The notes under the pieces: generated by a model
The model's database searches: none
Told to the model about the DNA's origin: nothing
What the model saw: only the letters and a program-made list of their open reading frames with translations
Position numbers and translations under genes: made by a program
NCBI RefSeq assembly: GCF_011745365.1
Contig: NW_024468911.1
Coordinates: forward strand, 2,226,759 to 2,290,758
Length of the DNA: 64,000 nt
From: Cryphonectria parasitica EP155
Taxonomy: Eukaryota; Ascomycota; Sordariomycetes; Diaporthales; Cryphonectriaceae
Direction of reading: 5' to 3'
Shown: in pieces, positions 20,802-33,589 of the stretch
Layout of the letters: every line of letters starts with the position of its first letter
How positions within the stretch are numbered: position 1 is the stretch's first letter

Positions 20802-23004
20802 ATGGCCGGCGATGGCGGCATTCGCGTCCTGAATCAGGGTGTGGGATATGGCATTGTCGTGGGCATCGGTGCGTTCTTCGCTCTGCTCATGTAAGTTGCC
20901 TCTTACCAACCCCAGATCGTGGATAGGTGATATCACATTAAGATTTCTCTGGATTTACGTACTGACCGCGCTGCCGCACAGGCTCTTGATCACCTACCTG
21001 CAGAACCGATACACATCATACTCCACAAAGCAATCCGAGGAGTTTAACACGGCCTCTCGGAGCGTAAAACCAGGTCTCATCGCCGCAGGCATCGTCTCAT
21101 CATGGACGTGGAGCAGCACGCTCTTGACGTCGAGCACGTTCGCCTATTCGTACGGCATCGGCGGCCCGATGTGGTACGCTGCCATGGGCTCCTCGCAGAT
21201 CCTCCTCTTCGCCCTCATCGCCATCAAGATCAAGACCCAGGCCCCCGGCGCCCACACCTTTCCCGAGATCATCCTCGCGCACCACGGGCGCGCTAACCAC
21301 CTCACCTACCTCTTCTTCGCCTGGGCGACGAACCTCCTCGTCGGATCGTGCCTCGTGCTGGGAGGCTCGCAGGTCGTCGCCGCCCTGTCCGGCGTCAACG
21401 TCTACGGCGCGTGCTTCCTGATCCCATTTGTCGTCGCCGCCTATGTGATCGCCGGCGGGCTGCGGTCGACTTTCATTGCGGACTATGCGCATACAGTCAT
21501 TTTGTTCATTGCCATCTTTACCTTTGGGTTCAGCATCTACGCCACCAATCCCGAGGTGGGAAGTATCAGCCGGTTCTACGACCTGTTGCAGGAGGCCGGG
21601 CGAAACATGCCCATCGAGGGCAACGCCCATGGGGGGAGCTATCTGACGTTCAAGTCCAACGACGGGCTGGTCTTCGCTATCGACCTGCTCGTCGCGGGAT
21701 TCTGCACCGTGTGGCTAGACCAGGCGTACTGGCAGCGCGCGATTGCCTCAAGGCCAGAGACGAGCGTCAAGGCGTACCTATTCGGGGGCATGAGCTGGTA
21801 CGGCATCCCATTTGGCTTCGCAACGGCCATGGGTCTCGGCTGCGCCGCGCTGACGGCGAGCCCGTCCTTCCCCACATTCCCAGACCCGCTCTCTGCGGCG
21901 CAAAACGGGAGCGGCCTCTCGGCGCCCGCCGCGGCGATCGCGCTGCTGGGACGCGGCGGCGCTGGGCTTATGCTTCTCCTGTTGTTCATGGCGGTCACGT
22001 CGTCCACGAGCGCGGAGCTGATCGCCGTCTCGAGCCTGATTACCTTTGACGTGTACAAGACGTACGTCAAACCCAGAGCGACGTCGGACCAGCTGGTGCG
22101 CATGAGCCACGCCGGCATTGTGATTTTCTCGGTCGTACTGGCTTCCTTCTGCTGCGTCCTCAACGCCGTGGGCATCAACTTGACCTGGGTCCTGACGGTG
22201 CTGGGTGTGATTGTGGGCGGCGCGTCTATCCCGGTAGGCATGATTCTGCTGTGGGAACCCATGTCCTCCGCGGCGGCGATCGTGTCGCCGTGGGTAGGGC
22301 TGGGCCTGGGCATGATTGCCTGGTTTGTCGTGACCAAGCTGAGGAGTGGCACAATCAGCGTAGACACGACTGGTGATGTGACTAACGCCGCAGCGGGCAA
22401 CATCACGTCGTGTTGTGCTGGCGTCATCTCCGCGTTCGTGTTGAGCTACGCATTTCCCGCAAAATGGGGAGCTGCAGAATCTGAGCACAACCCCGAGGCC
22501 AAGAACAGGCTGCACAAGATCTTGCACGGGGTGCCACTGGAGCGCTCTAGCTCTGGAGCGGATGGGGTCACAGGCAACCAAGGCCTCAATGGTGCAGATG
22601 TCGAGAAGGCCGATCCGAGGCTGCCCACACAAGGTTCAGACAATAGGGAGCAGCCTGCTTCGAGCCCAGCGCCTGAAACAGTTGTGCCCACCGGCAACGC
22701 AGTCGTGGACTTCCTCGAAGCTTCCTACTCGAAGCCGATGGATCCAGAGGCGGCACGGAAAGCTACGAGGCTCGCATACGCCTTCAATATTATTTATTGG
22801 GCGGTTGCGCTGATCCTTGTACCGTTCACATTTTTCGGCAGCGAGTGGGAATTTAGCAGGGCGGGATTTACTGGTTGGTGCGTCATGTCCTTCATCTGGG
22901 TATGGTTCAGCGCCTGTGTGTGTATTTTCTGGCCTCTGTGGGAGAGCAGAGAAACAATGAAGTCGATCGTACAGGGAATTGTCAAGTCGCGTAATAGGAC
23001 TTGA
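20802..23004 (+). CDS. DUR3: Urea active transporter, sodium:solute symporter family
   Basis: Predicted exons 20802-20890 and 20982-23004 give 703 residues. The short first exon holds most of the first membrane segment, and splicing recreates the methionine at the junction (LLMLLITYLQ). About fifteen hydrophobic segments follow. The signature GIVSSWTWSSTLL, IKIKTQAPGAHTFPEII, the AYVIAGGLRSTFIADYAHT loop and the AVTSSTSAELIAVSSL segment match the Dur3 branch of the solute:sodium symporter superfamily. It is expected at the plasma membrane, importing urea (and often polyamines) with protons. The hydrophilic loop at about residues 545-635 is a likely site of phosphorylation or ubiquitination. 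Dur3 genes are normally nitrogen-repressed; no GATA-cluster analysis was possible here. Length agrees with yeast Dur3 (735). Confidence 0.92.
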
Positions 23005-26000
23005 GAGTAGTAGACTTGTAGCCAAAACATATCCAGCTGGAAGCTGCTTGCTTCTAGCGATAGCAGTGCTGCTCGCCCGGAGATACGCATTCCAGAAAAA
23101 GGAACGAGTGACTCATGCCGTCGCCATTGATAGCACCATATCCGGCCCGAACATAACTCATTGGCCGGCGTTCTCTTCCATGAAGCATGAGAATCGCTGT
23201 AGTTAGACAGGGAAATGCCTTCCAAAGAAGCCCCCTTATGCAGGCTCGAGAGGTGGATACTCGTACACTACTATTCGAGGGGGTATGCATAGAAGGGCCG
23301 AGAGACGAGGGGTCCGATGACACCGTCTTGTGAAAGTGGTGCGCAAGCGTAGATACTCGATGGGGTTCAAGCCGTGACACATGGTGCTCACTTGTGCATG
23401 CATCTCGCCTGCGTAATGTCTTGGATATTTCGTTACCCGAGGCTTACCACTCTGGGGCATGGTCCAATGGAAGACATATTCCGTCCTTCAAAGGTCCAAG
23501 ATGTACCGCTCTATCACTCCATTGAACGTGCCTAATCGAACATGCCCCCAGAAACCACATGCCGGAAGCCATATCGTGAAACCCGACGTGGGACATGGGT
23601 TGCCGAAAGGGTGGCAGTGAAGGTTGGAAGAGAGGGAATCGGAACGATGATTTCTCGGGCAAATCCGGCTTCACCATGGCAACTCGGCCCAATCAAGGGC
23701 GAAATCCACATTGCCCGCCGCGCCACTAACAGCATCAAAATCGCATTTAGCCAGAATTAGCTTGTGAGAAAAGAGCCATTTTGAGCACATCAAGCCGCGT
23801 TCTGGCGCTTCACAGAATCGAGGATGGCCCATGCTGTGGAGTGGATGATAGAGCCAGCCTACCCCCAAGCCGACTCGGTCCGTTTACCAGCACTTGGAGG
23901 GGGGTTGAAGTTGCGGAGGGAGTGGGCCTCTGGGGAAACGGAGCCGTGAATGGAGCCGTACAATCAGAGACCGCCACGGCTCAGCGGGAACACTTCAAAC
24001 TGCAGCAGTCTCCATGGGGAACGAGATAACGAGGACCCACCGCGAAACTCGAGGAGAGACTTGTTTGGTCGGCCCGCCTACCCCGCCAAAAATACATTGC
24101 ACACTGCATTCCCTGAATGAGCGTACGAGGTAACAACACTGTGAGTATATGGAGTCTTCGGCGAGGTCGTAGTACCGTAGTAGACAGAGCAAAATCGGAT
24201 GTTCTGGCGGGGCCAGTACCCGGAGGGGGACAGAGAGAGAGAGCAAAAGAGAGAGAGTAGACCTGCATGGATTCTAGACGACGTCTTTTGGTTGGCTATT
24301 CTCACCTGGGAGGGGTAGTATGGTGGGCAACCAGTAGCGAGTGGGCGGCGGCTGTGAAATTTTGGGGGATGGATGCCTTGGTGGGGTCATTGTTTGTGCG
24401 TGGTCACCGTTCGGCCACTCATCTCGACACGAGGTTGCTTGTGTGCTTGGTCTGGTCCGGTCTGTGAGAAAGACAGATGGTCAGCAAGCTGCACTATCCA
24501 GACATGATATCGACAACTCAGCAAGAAGGATGATATCCATAAGGATAAAGGGATACCGCTTGACCTAGCCACGAGAACGTCCAAGTTGTCTTGGCGACGC
24601 TGTGACTGTTTCTCCGCTGGCGGGGCTGAGCACGATAGAGCTCTGATAAGCATCTCAAAGGGGGTCACCCGGCGGTCAGACTTGTAGACCATCCTGAAAT
24701 AGCTGTTGCTAGAAATCCTTCTGAACATGCCGCAGATGCCAGGAGTGTTGAAACAATCCCAGCAGTCAGCGAAGCAGGCCAGCAATCCCGAGGCCAGCAA
24801 GCCACGACAACCGATTGCCTGAAGGTAATTCCCGTCATCGCTGACTGTTCAAAATAGTTGCACAAGCACTTACCGGCAAAGAGGTTGAGATCGAAACGAT
24901 CGGGTTGCAGGATAATCAATGCCTCTATTGTGGGTACTGTGATACGCCTCGGGCCAATAAAGGAAGCCGTAAGCCCCACTTCAGGAGTCAATACTCAGGT
25001 CATGCATGATGAGGCAATGTGAGGGCCTCGTGAGTAGTTATTTTGGCAGTCACCGCATCCAAGCTGGCGTGGCTAGACAGTTTGGACACGCATGACTCAG
25101 GGGAAGGGCGTTTTTGATGGTGTTTGTGGGTACTTTCTGCATCACCATTGAATACCATGAAAATCTGTCGTCATCTGGCAGCGATCTGCATCGAGGTGCT
25201 TGGCTGGGGAAAGTGTGGGAGAAAGCGCCAATGGGAAAATGGTAACCGTCGGTTGGCGGGGAAGGAGCGAACGTGGGAGTTGGTCCAGGCTCGTAGCCGA
25301 GCTTCCACACCTCTCATGAAAGGACGAAATGCTAAACAAGAAGGGAAAAAAGGGTCCAGGTTTTCCTTAAGCGCTGTGACGTCATTGCCGTGAGCCAATG
25401 CAGGTTTCCCCCAGTGGTTCCGTTGTTTGACGCACATGCGCTATAAGCGAACATCTGGGGAAGCAAAAGTTAAGAACGAGTTGGCGTGATCAGGAATTAG
25501 TTTTTCGATGAGGACAAAATTGATGAGCTTTAAAAATCCTCGGGTGATTCATGAGAGTGACGTACATCGGATGCTGGCTGGTTGATGTCAAGATTGACTG
25601 CCAAATTTCCCGACAAAGGGAAACTAAACCTATGGAGCAAGACTGTTCCCAGCTTTGAGGAACATCCCAAACAGTAGCACACGTCTCTCACATCATGACA
25701 AGACAAGCAATGATCAGAGGTTTCCCACGGCAACCCAGTGGTGCGGTCCTGTTTTCTGGATCGGCCCGCATATCAACCTCTCTCGATTCCGATTCGCAAG
25801 AGTCTCCGTCTAAAAGGCGGCAGGGAGGCAGGCAGGGAGGATGGTAACAAGTCCGGCTGACTAGCCTTGTCTCAGAGAAATTCTATTGTTGCTGGGCACA
25901 CAAAATGGGCAGTGTACGTGAACAGGGCCGCCGCTCAATATGTTTCTCGTGTGATGGGTATATGAGGCAGCTTTATTTGCTCGAACGTCAACACCAGTTC

Positions 26001-27125
26001 AGAACCCACTCTTTGCCGCATCTCATGATGAACCTCGGTCGCCTCCCGGTGACTGGCCAGATCTCGCTGCATTCCAGATAGCATTCCGGGCCAGATCTCG
26101 GCGAATTCTGCCTCAGATGCCGAGATGAGGCTCTGAATACTTGTAAAGCTCGTGAAATGGACACCTGATTCCATGGCATTTCGAGCGATAGTATCAGCGT
26201 TTGTAAATATTTTTAACGACTAGCCATCTCGAGTCTTGACAATCGTAAGACTAGCCACAAGAACTCGTCCAACAAGCCTCACGATGACTACAACTTGATT
26301 GCCCAGGCTGTCTACCATGCCATGACTGCAAATCCATCTCATGTTCAGATTGGCACTAAAACTACGCAGTAGCGACAAGCTCCAATCGGAGGCGATGTTG
26401 CTTCGTGAGGGTGATATGGATGGGCGGGACTGCTGTGGTATGTTGACTGATGATGGCGGCCTTTTTTGGTGCTGAGCCAGGCCAGCGATCGTTTCAAAGA
26501 CGCCTACGCATTTGGCCGGTCATACCCTCCAGGGCCTCCAGGCCTTATGTAGAGACCCACCCAGAAGGGCCGAGGGACAGGCCTTCTATCACTTTCTACC
26601 AGCGTCTTGGTGAGCAGTTGTTAGCACCTACCCCACCTGTCCACCCTGCTGGCCAGGTGGCTTGTTAAGGAATTACAGGGCATAACGGCAGGCGTGGCCC
26701 CACTTCAATTGACCCACAGGAACCCCAGCCCAGTCGACGTCAGGGACGAGGGGCCACCCCCTGCACAGGCAGGAGAGGGAGGGCAGCCACTCGCGAGCCC
26801 CTCCCTCCTGTGGCCTTCCTACTTCTAAGCCATATAAACATCGTTGCCCATCCGCTCCCTCAACTTTTTTCTTTTTCCTTCTTGGTCTATCATCACACCA
26901 AATCACCCACTATTCCCTTACATCTCCCAACCTCTCTAAACAACGTCGATTATCCTTCGTCGTTGTCTTCCTTTTACTACCTCCATCAACAAAACCCAAG
27001 TCAACATCAAGACCTGTACCTTTGAACCACGTCGTTGTCACTACTCTGACCTTACGACGCCATCCTTTCAATCCCCACCACAAGAAATTCACAAAACCTC
27101 CATTTCCCCCAATCACACACATACA
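23005..27125. other. Long gene-poor interval
   Basis: About 4.1 kb with only short, unrelated open frames on both strands. I see no gene, tRNA or clear repeat. The last 300 bases are the promoter and leader of the mannitol dehydrogenase gene. Transposon remnants cannot be excluded by eye. Confidence 0.5.
26833..26838 (+). promoter_or_regulatory. TATA box of the mannitol-1-phosphate dehydrogenase gene
   Basis: TATAAA lies 288 bases before the start codon and is followed by a long C/T-rich stretch (about 26850-26990), the usual arrangement at strongly expressed fungal genes. The assignment is by position and sequence only. Confidence 0.6.
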
Positions 27126-28313
27126 ATGGCTGCTACCAAGAACCTCAAGGCTGTCCACTTCGGTGCTGGCAACATTGGCCGTGGCTTTGTTGCCTGCTTC
27201 CTGCACAACAGTGGCTATGAGGTCGTCTTCGCTGATGTTGTGCCCGAGGTTGTTGACAAGCTGAACAACACCAAGTCGTACAAGGTCATTGAGGTCGGCA
27301 CTGAGGGCACTGTCGAGGAGATCATCACCAACTACCGTGCCATAAATTCTCGCACTCACCATGATGACCTCGTCAATGAGATCGCCAGTGCTGATGTTGT
27401 CACCTGCTCTGTCGGCCCCACCATCCTCAAGTTCATTGCCCCTGTCATCGCCCAGGGCATCCAGAAGCGTTCTGATGACATGAAGCCCCTGGCTGTCATC
27501 GCCTGCGAGAACATGATCAACGCCACCACCGCCCTTGCTGAGCACATCAAGGACCCAAAGAACACCCCCGAGAACCTTCTCGAGGTCCACAACCAGCGCG
27601 TGCGTTACGCCAACTCGGCTATTGACCGAATCGTCCCCGCCCAGGACCCCGATGCTGGTCTCAATGTGAAGCTCGAGAAGTTCTACGAGTGGGTTGTGGA
27701 GCAGCTCCCCTTCGAGGGCCAGCACCCTGCCATCGACGGCATCAACTGGGTCGACCACCTCGAGCCCTACATCGAGCGTAAGCTGTATACCGTCAACACT
27801 GGCCATGCCACCGCCGCCTACCACGGCTACAACCGCAAGAAGCGCACCGTCTACGACGCCCTCCAAGACAAGGAGATCATGGCCGAGGTCAAGAAGGCCC
27901 TGGACAACACTTCCACCCTGATCACCTCCAAGCACGAGACCACCGAGGAGGAGCAGGCTGCATACGTCAAGAAGATCATTTCCCGCATTGGCAACCCTCA
28001 CCTCGAAGACGCCGTGGAGCGTGTCGGTCGTGCCCCCCTGCGCAAGCTCGGCCGCAAGGAGCGCTTCATCGGCCCTGCTGCTCACCTTGCTGAGATGGGC
28101 GAGGACTGCAGTGGCCTCCTTGATGCTGCCGAGATGGCCTTCCGCTTCCAGAACATCGAGGGTGATGACGAGTCCAGGGAGCTTGCCCAGATCATGGCCT
28201 CTCAGAGCCCCGACGAGATCGTCTCCCAGGTCTGCGGCCTGCAGAAGTCGGAGAAGCTGTACCCCATGGTGGTCGACATCGTGAAGAAGGTGCAGGCCGA
28301 CGCTGAGGACTAA
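27126..28313 (+). CDS. mpdA: Mannitol-1-phosphate 5-dehydrogenase
   Basis: An intronless frame of 395 residues, close to the 388-390 usual for the fungal enzyme. It interconverts fructose 6-phosphate and mannitol 1-phosphate with NAD(H) in the cytosol, the first step of mannitol synthesis. The N-terminal Rossmann fold shows [12 protein letters not shown] (residues about 10-21). The polyol long-chain dehydrogenase catalytic region is present as [17 protein letters not shown], with the catalytic Lys near residue 219. Codon use is strongly biased to C-ending codons, unlike most neighbours, which fits a highly expressed gene; a TATA box and a C/T-rich leader precede it. The start context ACACAATGG is good. 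The bias also creates a long antisense frame, which I treat as an artefact. Confidence 0.96.
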   Translation: MAATKNLKAVHFGAGNIGRGFVACFLHNSGYEVVFADVVPEVVDKLNNTKSYKVIEVGTEGTVEEIITNYRAINSRTHHDDLVNEIASADVVTCSVGPTILKFIAPVIAQGIQKRSDDMKPLAVIACENMINATTALAEHIKDPKNTPENLLEVHNQRVRYANSAIDRIVPAQDPDAGLNVKLEKFYEWVVEQLPFEGQHPAIDGINWVDHLEPYIERKLYTVNTGHATAAYHGYNRKKRTVYDALQDKEIMAEVKKALDNTSTLITSKHETTEEEQAAYVKKIISRIGNPHLEDAVERVGRAPLRKLGRKERFIGPAAHLAEMGEDCSGLLDAAEMAFRFQNIEGDDESRELAQIMASQSPDEIVSQVCGLQKSEKLYPMVVDIVKKVQADAED

Positions 28314-29243
28314 GGCCTCGAGACAGTCACATTTTGTCTTTCCAATTTTGATGAAGGGATGATGCATTGGCGTTTTGATCTGCGAATTAAGGAAACTGGC
28401 CAGGTGTTCGGGAACGGATGGAATCATGGAAATGCATACCCTTTTTGACGGCTCTTGATGCTTGGAACCCAGGCATGACCTGGGCAATGATAACAAGCAG
28501 ACTACTGGCGAGATAGCCAATTCTAAAACAACTTGATCATACTGCTTGATTCTTCTAGATTTTGTGATCGTGACCAGATGTGTGCTGCAATCCGCATAGA
28601 CATAGTAGCCTCACTAAAAGACCCATATACTCGATCTGTAACAAATCATCATTGGATGAATTCTCTCAAACCTATGTCAACCGATTGCAAGTGAAAGATA
28701 AGTGAGGCTTCGGTCCAAGAATGAGCAGTAATGCATATTGCAAAATACACGTTCGTTCGAAGAGAGGTGGCTAAAGGTCTCCGTTTTTTTTTGTTTGTAG
28801 GGGCCTCTCATTGGTGCAAGTGTGAGAGGTGGCCTGTGCAGTGTGGCGCCTGATGTGCCTGAGGCCACATTTTACCCCGAGGCTGAACAAGCTCCCAGCA
28901 TCCCAGCAGAGACCACATCTCAATTGGATGCATAGCTCCAGGGGACACCAACATATACCCAGACGTGGCAGCACCATTCAATCTATCACAACAACGACCA
29001 CCACCGCTTGATTCCAGTAATACTTCCGTCCTCACCACAGTCTTGCGCCTAGTCTTCTACACGGCTGAGCCCGTCCTCACTGATCGTTCAGTTTGATTCC
29101 TCGAGCGTCGAAGAAGGGGCCAGCTCTCGATGTCAGCGTGCTCGGCAACAATACACGCCCCGCTACCGCTACCTCGAATCGCATCGTTAACCAGCACTTG
29201 ATCTCCCTGCCCAGAGCGAATTACAGAGACACAGTCGTTCAAG
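28314..29243. other. Intergenic region
   Basis: The region holds the 3' end of mpdA and the promoter and leader of the coatomer gene. No gene is seen. Confidence 0.6.
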
Positions 29244-32200
29244 ATGAAGTTGGACGTAAAGGTGCGTCTTGGCCCTGGCTGCCTCAGAAATTCAATCCAC
29301 TCGACTGCAAGGGAGCGTTTGGTGCGGGACCATCACAGTTGGCATCAACTGTCGCGCTGGATCTGTTTGCCGACCTCTCTTGCCCTCAACCTTCCCTTCG
29401 CAATGCCTAGCGTGCCCCGGACGAAGATGATTGCTAACAGATTACCGCTCAACGAACAGAGGCAGCTCTTGTACGTACAGACCTTGATACTTGGAGCGCG
29501 ACGCCCGATGAAGCATGGAGGGATTGATGGCGACTAACACCTACAAAGTGCCCGGAGCGAGCGTGTAAAGGGCATCGACTTCCACCCCACCGAGGTACGC
29601 TTCGACTATTCCTTCATACCGATCTACACTTCCGAAAACAGGGCAAAAAGATCAAGATTGGAATGGGAAGCTGACATCTCGCCGCCGCAATAGCCATGGA
29701 TTCTCACAACCCTTTACAGCGGCCATGTCTACATATGGAGCTACGAGACACAGACTACCGTGAAGTCATTTGAGCTAACGGACGTTCCCGTGCGAGCTGG
29801 TCGCTTCATTGCGAGGAAGAACTGGATAGTCTGCGGCAGTGATGACTTGTGAGTGCTCCTGAGGGAACCCGGTTTTAATACGTATACAGTGGAGGACCGC
29901 ACTGGCTCAGAAGAGGGCGGTAGGAGAGCCGGAAAAGATGCTAACGTGAGCGCCCTATGGTACAGCCAGCTTCGGGTCCACAACTACAACACATCGGAGA
30001 AGGTCGCGAGCTTCGAGGCGCACCCCGACTACATCCGAGCGATCTGCGTTCATCCTACGCAGCCTTTCGTGTTGACGGCCAGCGACGACATGACGATCAA
30101 ACTGTGGAACTGGGAGATGGGCTGGAAGTGCCAGCAGACCTTTGAGGGACACTCGCACTATGTAGGTTCTTCCTTGGCTGTCGCGTATGGGCGTGGGAAG
30201 GGACCGTAACAAGACTGTGGCGGGTTCCCAGGGACAAATTTCTCGTCTTGATGAGGTCTCGATTTGCCGTGGGTGTATGCTAACTAAACGGACAGGTCAT
30301 GTTCCTGGCGATTAACCCGAAAGATACCAACACATTTGCATCCGCATGTCTGGACAGGACGGTCAAGATCTGGTCACTCGGGTCCTCGACAGCAAATTTT
30401 ACTCTCGAAGCACATGAGCAAAAGGGCGTCAACTACGTTGACTACTATCCTCATTCCGACAAGCCATATTTGTTGACGTGAGCTCCCCCCTTGAAATTTC
30501 AAGACTGTTTCGTGATGGTACGGGCGAGTCTAACTCTTCGCAGGACGAGTGATGACCGCACAGTCAAGATCTGGGACTACACTACCAAGTCTCTAATCGC
30601 TACTCTCGAAGGCCACACCAACAACGTGAGCTTTGCTTGCTACCACCCCGAACTCCCTGTCATCATTTCGGGATCAGAAGACGGCACCTTGAGGATATGG
30701 CACGCTTCCACCTATCGCTTCGAGCAGAGTCTCAACTACGGCCTCGAGCGTGCTTGGTGTGTGAGCTATCAAAAGGGCAAGCAGGGGATTGCGGTTGGAT
30801 ACGACGAGGGGTCCGTGGTTGTCAAACTGGGTCGCGAGGAGCCCGCGGTGTCCATGGATGGATCCGGCAAGCTGATCTGGGCGAAGCACAACGAAGTCGT
30901 GTCGGCCATCATCAAAGGCGGCGAGGCGACCAAGGACAACACACCTATTCACCTCACCACCAAGGATCTTGGCAGCTGTGAGGTGTACCCTTCCACGCTC
31001 TCACATTCGGCAAACGGTCGATTCGTGGCGGTATGCGGCGATGGCGAGTTCATCGTGTACACTGCCCTGGCCTGGCGCAACAAGCAGTTTGGTTCCGCGT
31101 TGGACTTCGTCTGGGCATCGAAGGAGAACTCGAACGACTTTGCCATCCGGGAATCTGCGACAAGCGTCAAGGTATACAAAAATTTTGTCGAGAAGCAGGG
31201 CGGCTTGGACGTCGGATTCCCGGCGGACGGCCTGGCTGGCGGCGTTCTGCTTGGTGTGAAGGGTCAGGGAGGAATCAGCTTCTTTGACTGGGCCACCGGC
31301 GGCTTGGTGAGACGCATTGAGGTTGAGCCGCGTCAGGTCTATTGGAGCGAGAGCGGTGAGCTCGTTGCTTTAGCCTGCGAGGACACGGTAAGTCGTGGTC
31401 AAATTGTAATCGATTGGGAGGTATTCGTGTGCCCGCTGACAATACGGAAAAAATAGTGCTACATCCTCCGCTTCAGCCGCGAAGCATATCAAGAGGGTGT
31501 GCAGGCTGGACAAGTCGATGACGACGGCGTCGAGGCAGCTTTTGAGGTCATTACCGACATCAGCGAGGGGGTGAGGACTGGAGAGTGGGTTGGGGACTGT
31601 TTCCTGTACACCAACTCCACGAACCGCCTGAACTACCTCGTTGGCGACCAGACGTACACCGTCTCCCACTTCGACCAGCCCATGTACATTCTCGGCTATA
31701 TCCAGCGCGACTCTCGGATTTATCTCAGCGACAAGGATGTGGCCGTGACATCCTTTGCGCTCTCCCTCCCCGTCCTTGAGTACCAGACCCTCGTGCTCCG
31801 GGATGAGCTCGAAGCCGCCTCAGAGCTGCTGCCTTCGGTCCCAGAGGGCGAGCTCAACAAAGTTGCTCGCTTCCTGGACGGACAAGGTCACAAGGAGCTC
31901 GCCTTGGAGGTTGCTACAGACCCAGAACACAAGTTCGAACTTGCCCTTGCCTTGAACCGTCTGGATATTGCTCTTGAGCTTGCCAAGGAGGCCAATGTCG
32001 AGCACCGATGGAAGACTGGTAAGTAGTTCTCCCTGGCTACAGTTCCCAATCCCCAATGAGCATTTACTGACGTGTGATATAGTCGGCGATACCGCCCTCG
32101 CAGCTTGGGATGTCAGCCTCGCCGCCGAGTGCTTCACACATGCAAATGACCTCGGCTCGCTCCTCCTCCTGTACTCGTCTACCGCTGATCGAGAAGGTCT

Positions 32201-32648
32201 GGCCAGCCTGGCAGGAAAGGCTGAAGAGGCTGGCGTTCACAACATCGCATTCTCGAGCAAGTGGCTTCTGGGCGATGTGGACGGCTGCGTGGAGACACTC
32301 ACAAAGACAGGTCGCCTGGCCGAGGCTGTTCTGTTTTCTCAAACATATAAGCCCAGCTCGACAATTGAGGTTGTCAAGCAATGGAAGGAGTCGCTCGAGA
32401 AAAACAAAAAGGGTCGCGTCGCCAAGATGATTGGCCTTCCCGGTGCAGAGGGCGACGAGGATCTCTTCCCTGAGTGGGATGAGTGGCTGAGGCTAGAAAA
32501 GGAGGGTGTCACTGTGGGTGATGAGGATGTCGAGGTGCCGGATGCCGAGCCTGCCGCGGCTGAGAATGGTGCTGCCGAAGAGGAAGGAGAAGCTGAAGAT
32601 GGCGAAGAAGAGAATGGAGAGGAGGAGGCCGAGGATGAGGAAGAGTAG
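29244..32648 (+). CDS. SEC27: Coatomer subunit beta' (COPI coat)
   Basis: Nine predicted exons: 29244-29261, 29460-29470, 29549-29594, 29694-29848, 29966-30161, 30296-30477, 30544-31387, 31457-32018 and 32083-32648. All junctions keep phase, giving 859 residues. The tiny first exons reconstruct the conserved start [19 protein letters not shown], which the ORFs alone miss. WD40 repeats fill the first 300 residues ([28 protein letters not shown]), followed by the second propeller and an alpha-solenoid ([20 protein letters not shown]). The C-terminal 50 residues are almost all Glu, Asp, Ala and Gly. The protein is a subunit of the heptameric COPI coat on Golgi vesicles and binds di-lysine retrieval signals. 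Intron density falls toward the 3' end, as is usual. Confidence 0.96.
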
Positions 32649-33589
32649 TGTTTGGTTTTGTCCGTGGGGGCCTGAACGTCAGCCCGACAACGTCTAAGGG
32701 TTCTTGGTATGTGGCCGAGTACGGATAGCTTTTAGAGGAGTTTCTCTCGCGGGGGGCAGCAAGGCATGCTGAGGGGGAAAATGTTGGAGCCGGCCTGGGG
32801 TGTTGATAGAAAAGTCGCTGAGGCACTCCGCCCATATACAAATTTCTAACGTTTCTCTGTATGCTGTCCCTATTTTGCCACACTCTCCAGTAGACAGGAC
32901 TGTCGGTATCATTGCCTCTTTACCCTCTTTGGCATAGAAGCAAAGGATGATGCGCCCTCGCAGGATCCCGATCCTGGAGAGAGATACGACCTGTTGATTC
33001 CTTGCGTGGACGAGTCAAAAGGGTCGCACGTAGTTAATAGCACTAGACCTTCCATGTAAAGCAACATCCACGACATCCGACAACCCGCAGGCAGCGAAGT
33101 GTCTATTTTCTCCCTCTCCTCCGCTCCCGACATCCGAGATCTGAGCGGGGGCGTATGCTATCACCAAATTTCTACGGAGATGGTTAGAGAGAATGAACGG
33201 GTTACGAATATCCTCTCCACCATTGCGTGATGGGCGGCGGCACACCCCTCAATGTATTAGTGCGCACCTCAGATCATTGCCACATGAGGATTTACACAGA
33301 AGAGGAAAAAGTGTTTGTGATAAATATATTTAGGGCTCAGGTATCGTAGTTAGTTGTCTACTTTTTTTTCTTGCTTTTTATGTCTTGTTGTCCTGCCCCA
33401 GTGTCCTCGGTACGACGAGATTCAAATACTTTGACTGGAAAGTACTTGGGCAAATCCCTATTTTGAATCAAGTGACCTAAGAAGTTTTGCATAGTACGGT
33501 CTACCTTCAGAGTTTAAAATATATATAAACATACTCACACACACAAGGCTGCTGACTACCTCTCGAAACAATTCACCTCACCAATCAAC
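32649..33589. other. Intergenic region
   Basis: The region lies between the coatomer and the dioxygenase gene. An AT-rich promoter with TATATATAA-like sequence near 33520-33528 precedes the dioxygenase start. No gene is seen. Confidence 0.55.

Noticed and set aside
21100..22632. Several long minus-strand frames opposite the urea transporter
   Set aside because: They are shadows of the GC-rich DUR3 exon; the sense strand has a complete, motif-bearing protein.
26910..28520. Minus-strand open frame of 536 codons antisense to mpdA
   Set aside because: It is explained by the strong C-ending codon bias of mpdA, which removes antisense stops. Its Leu/Val/Gly/Asp-rich composition mirrors the sense codons, and it has no domain.
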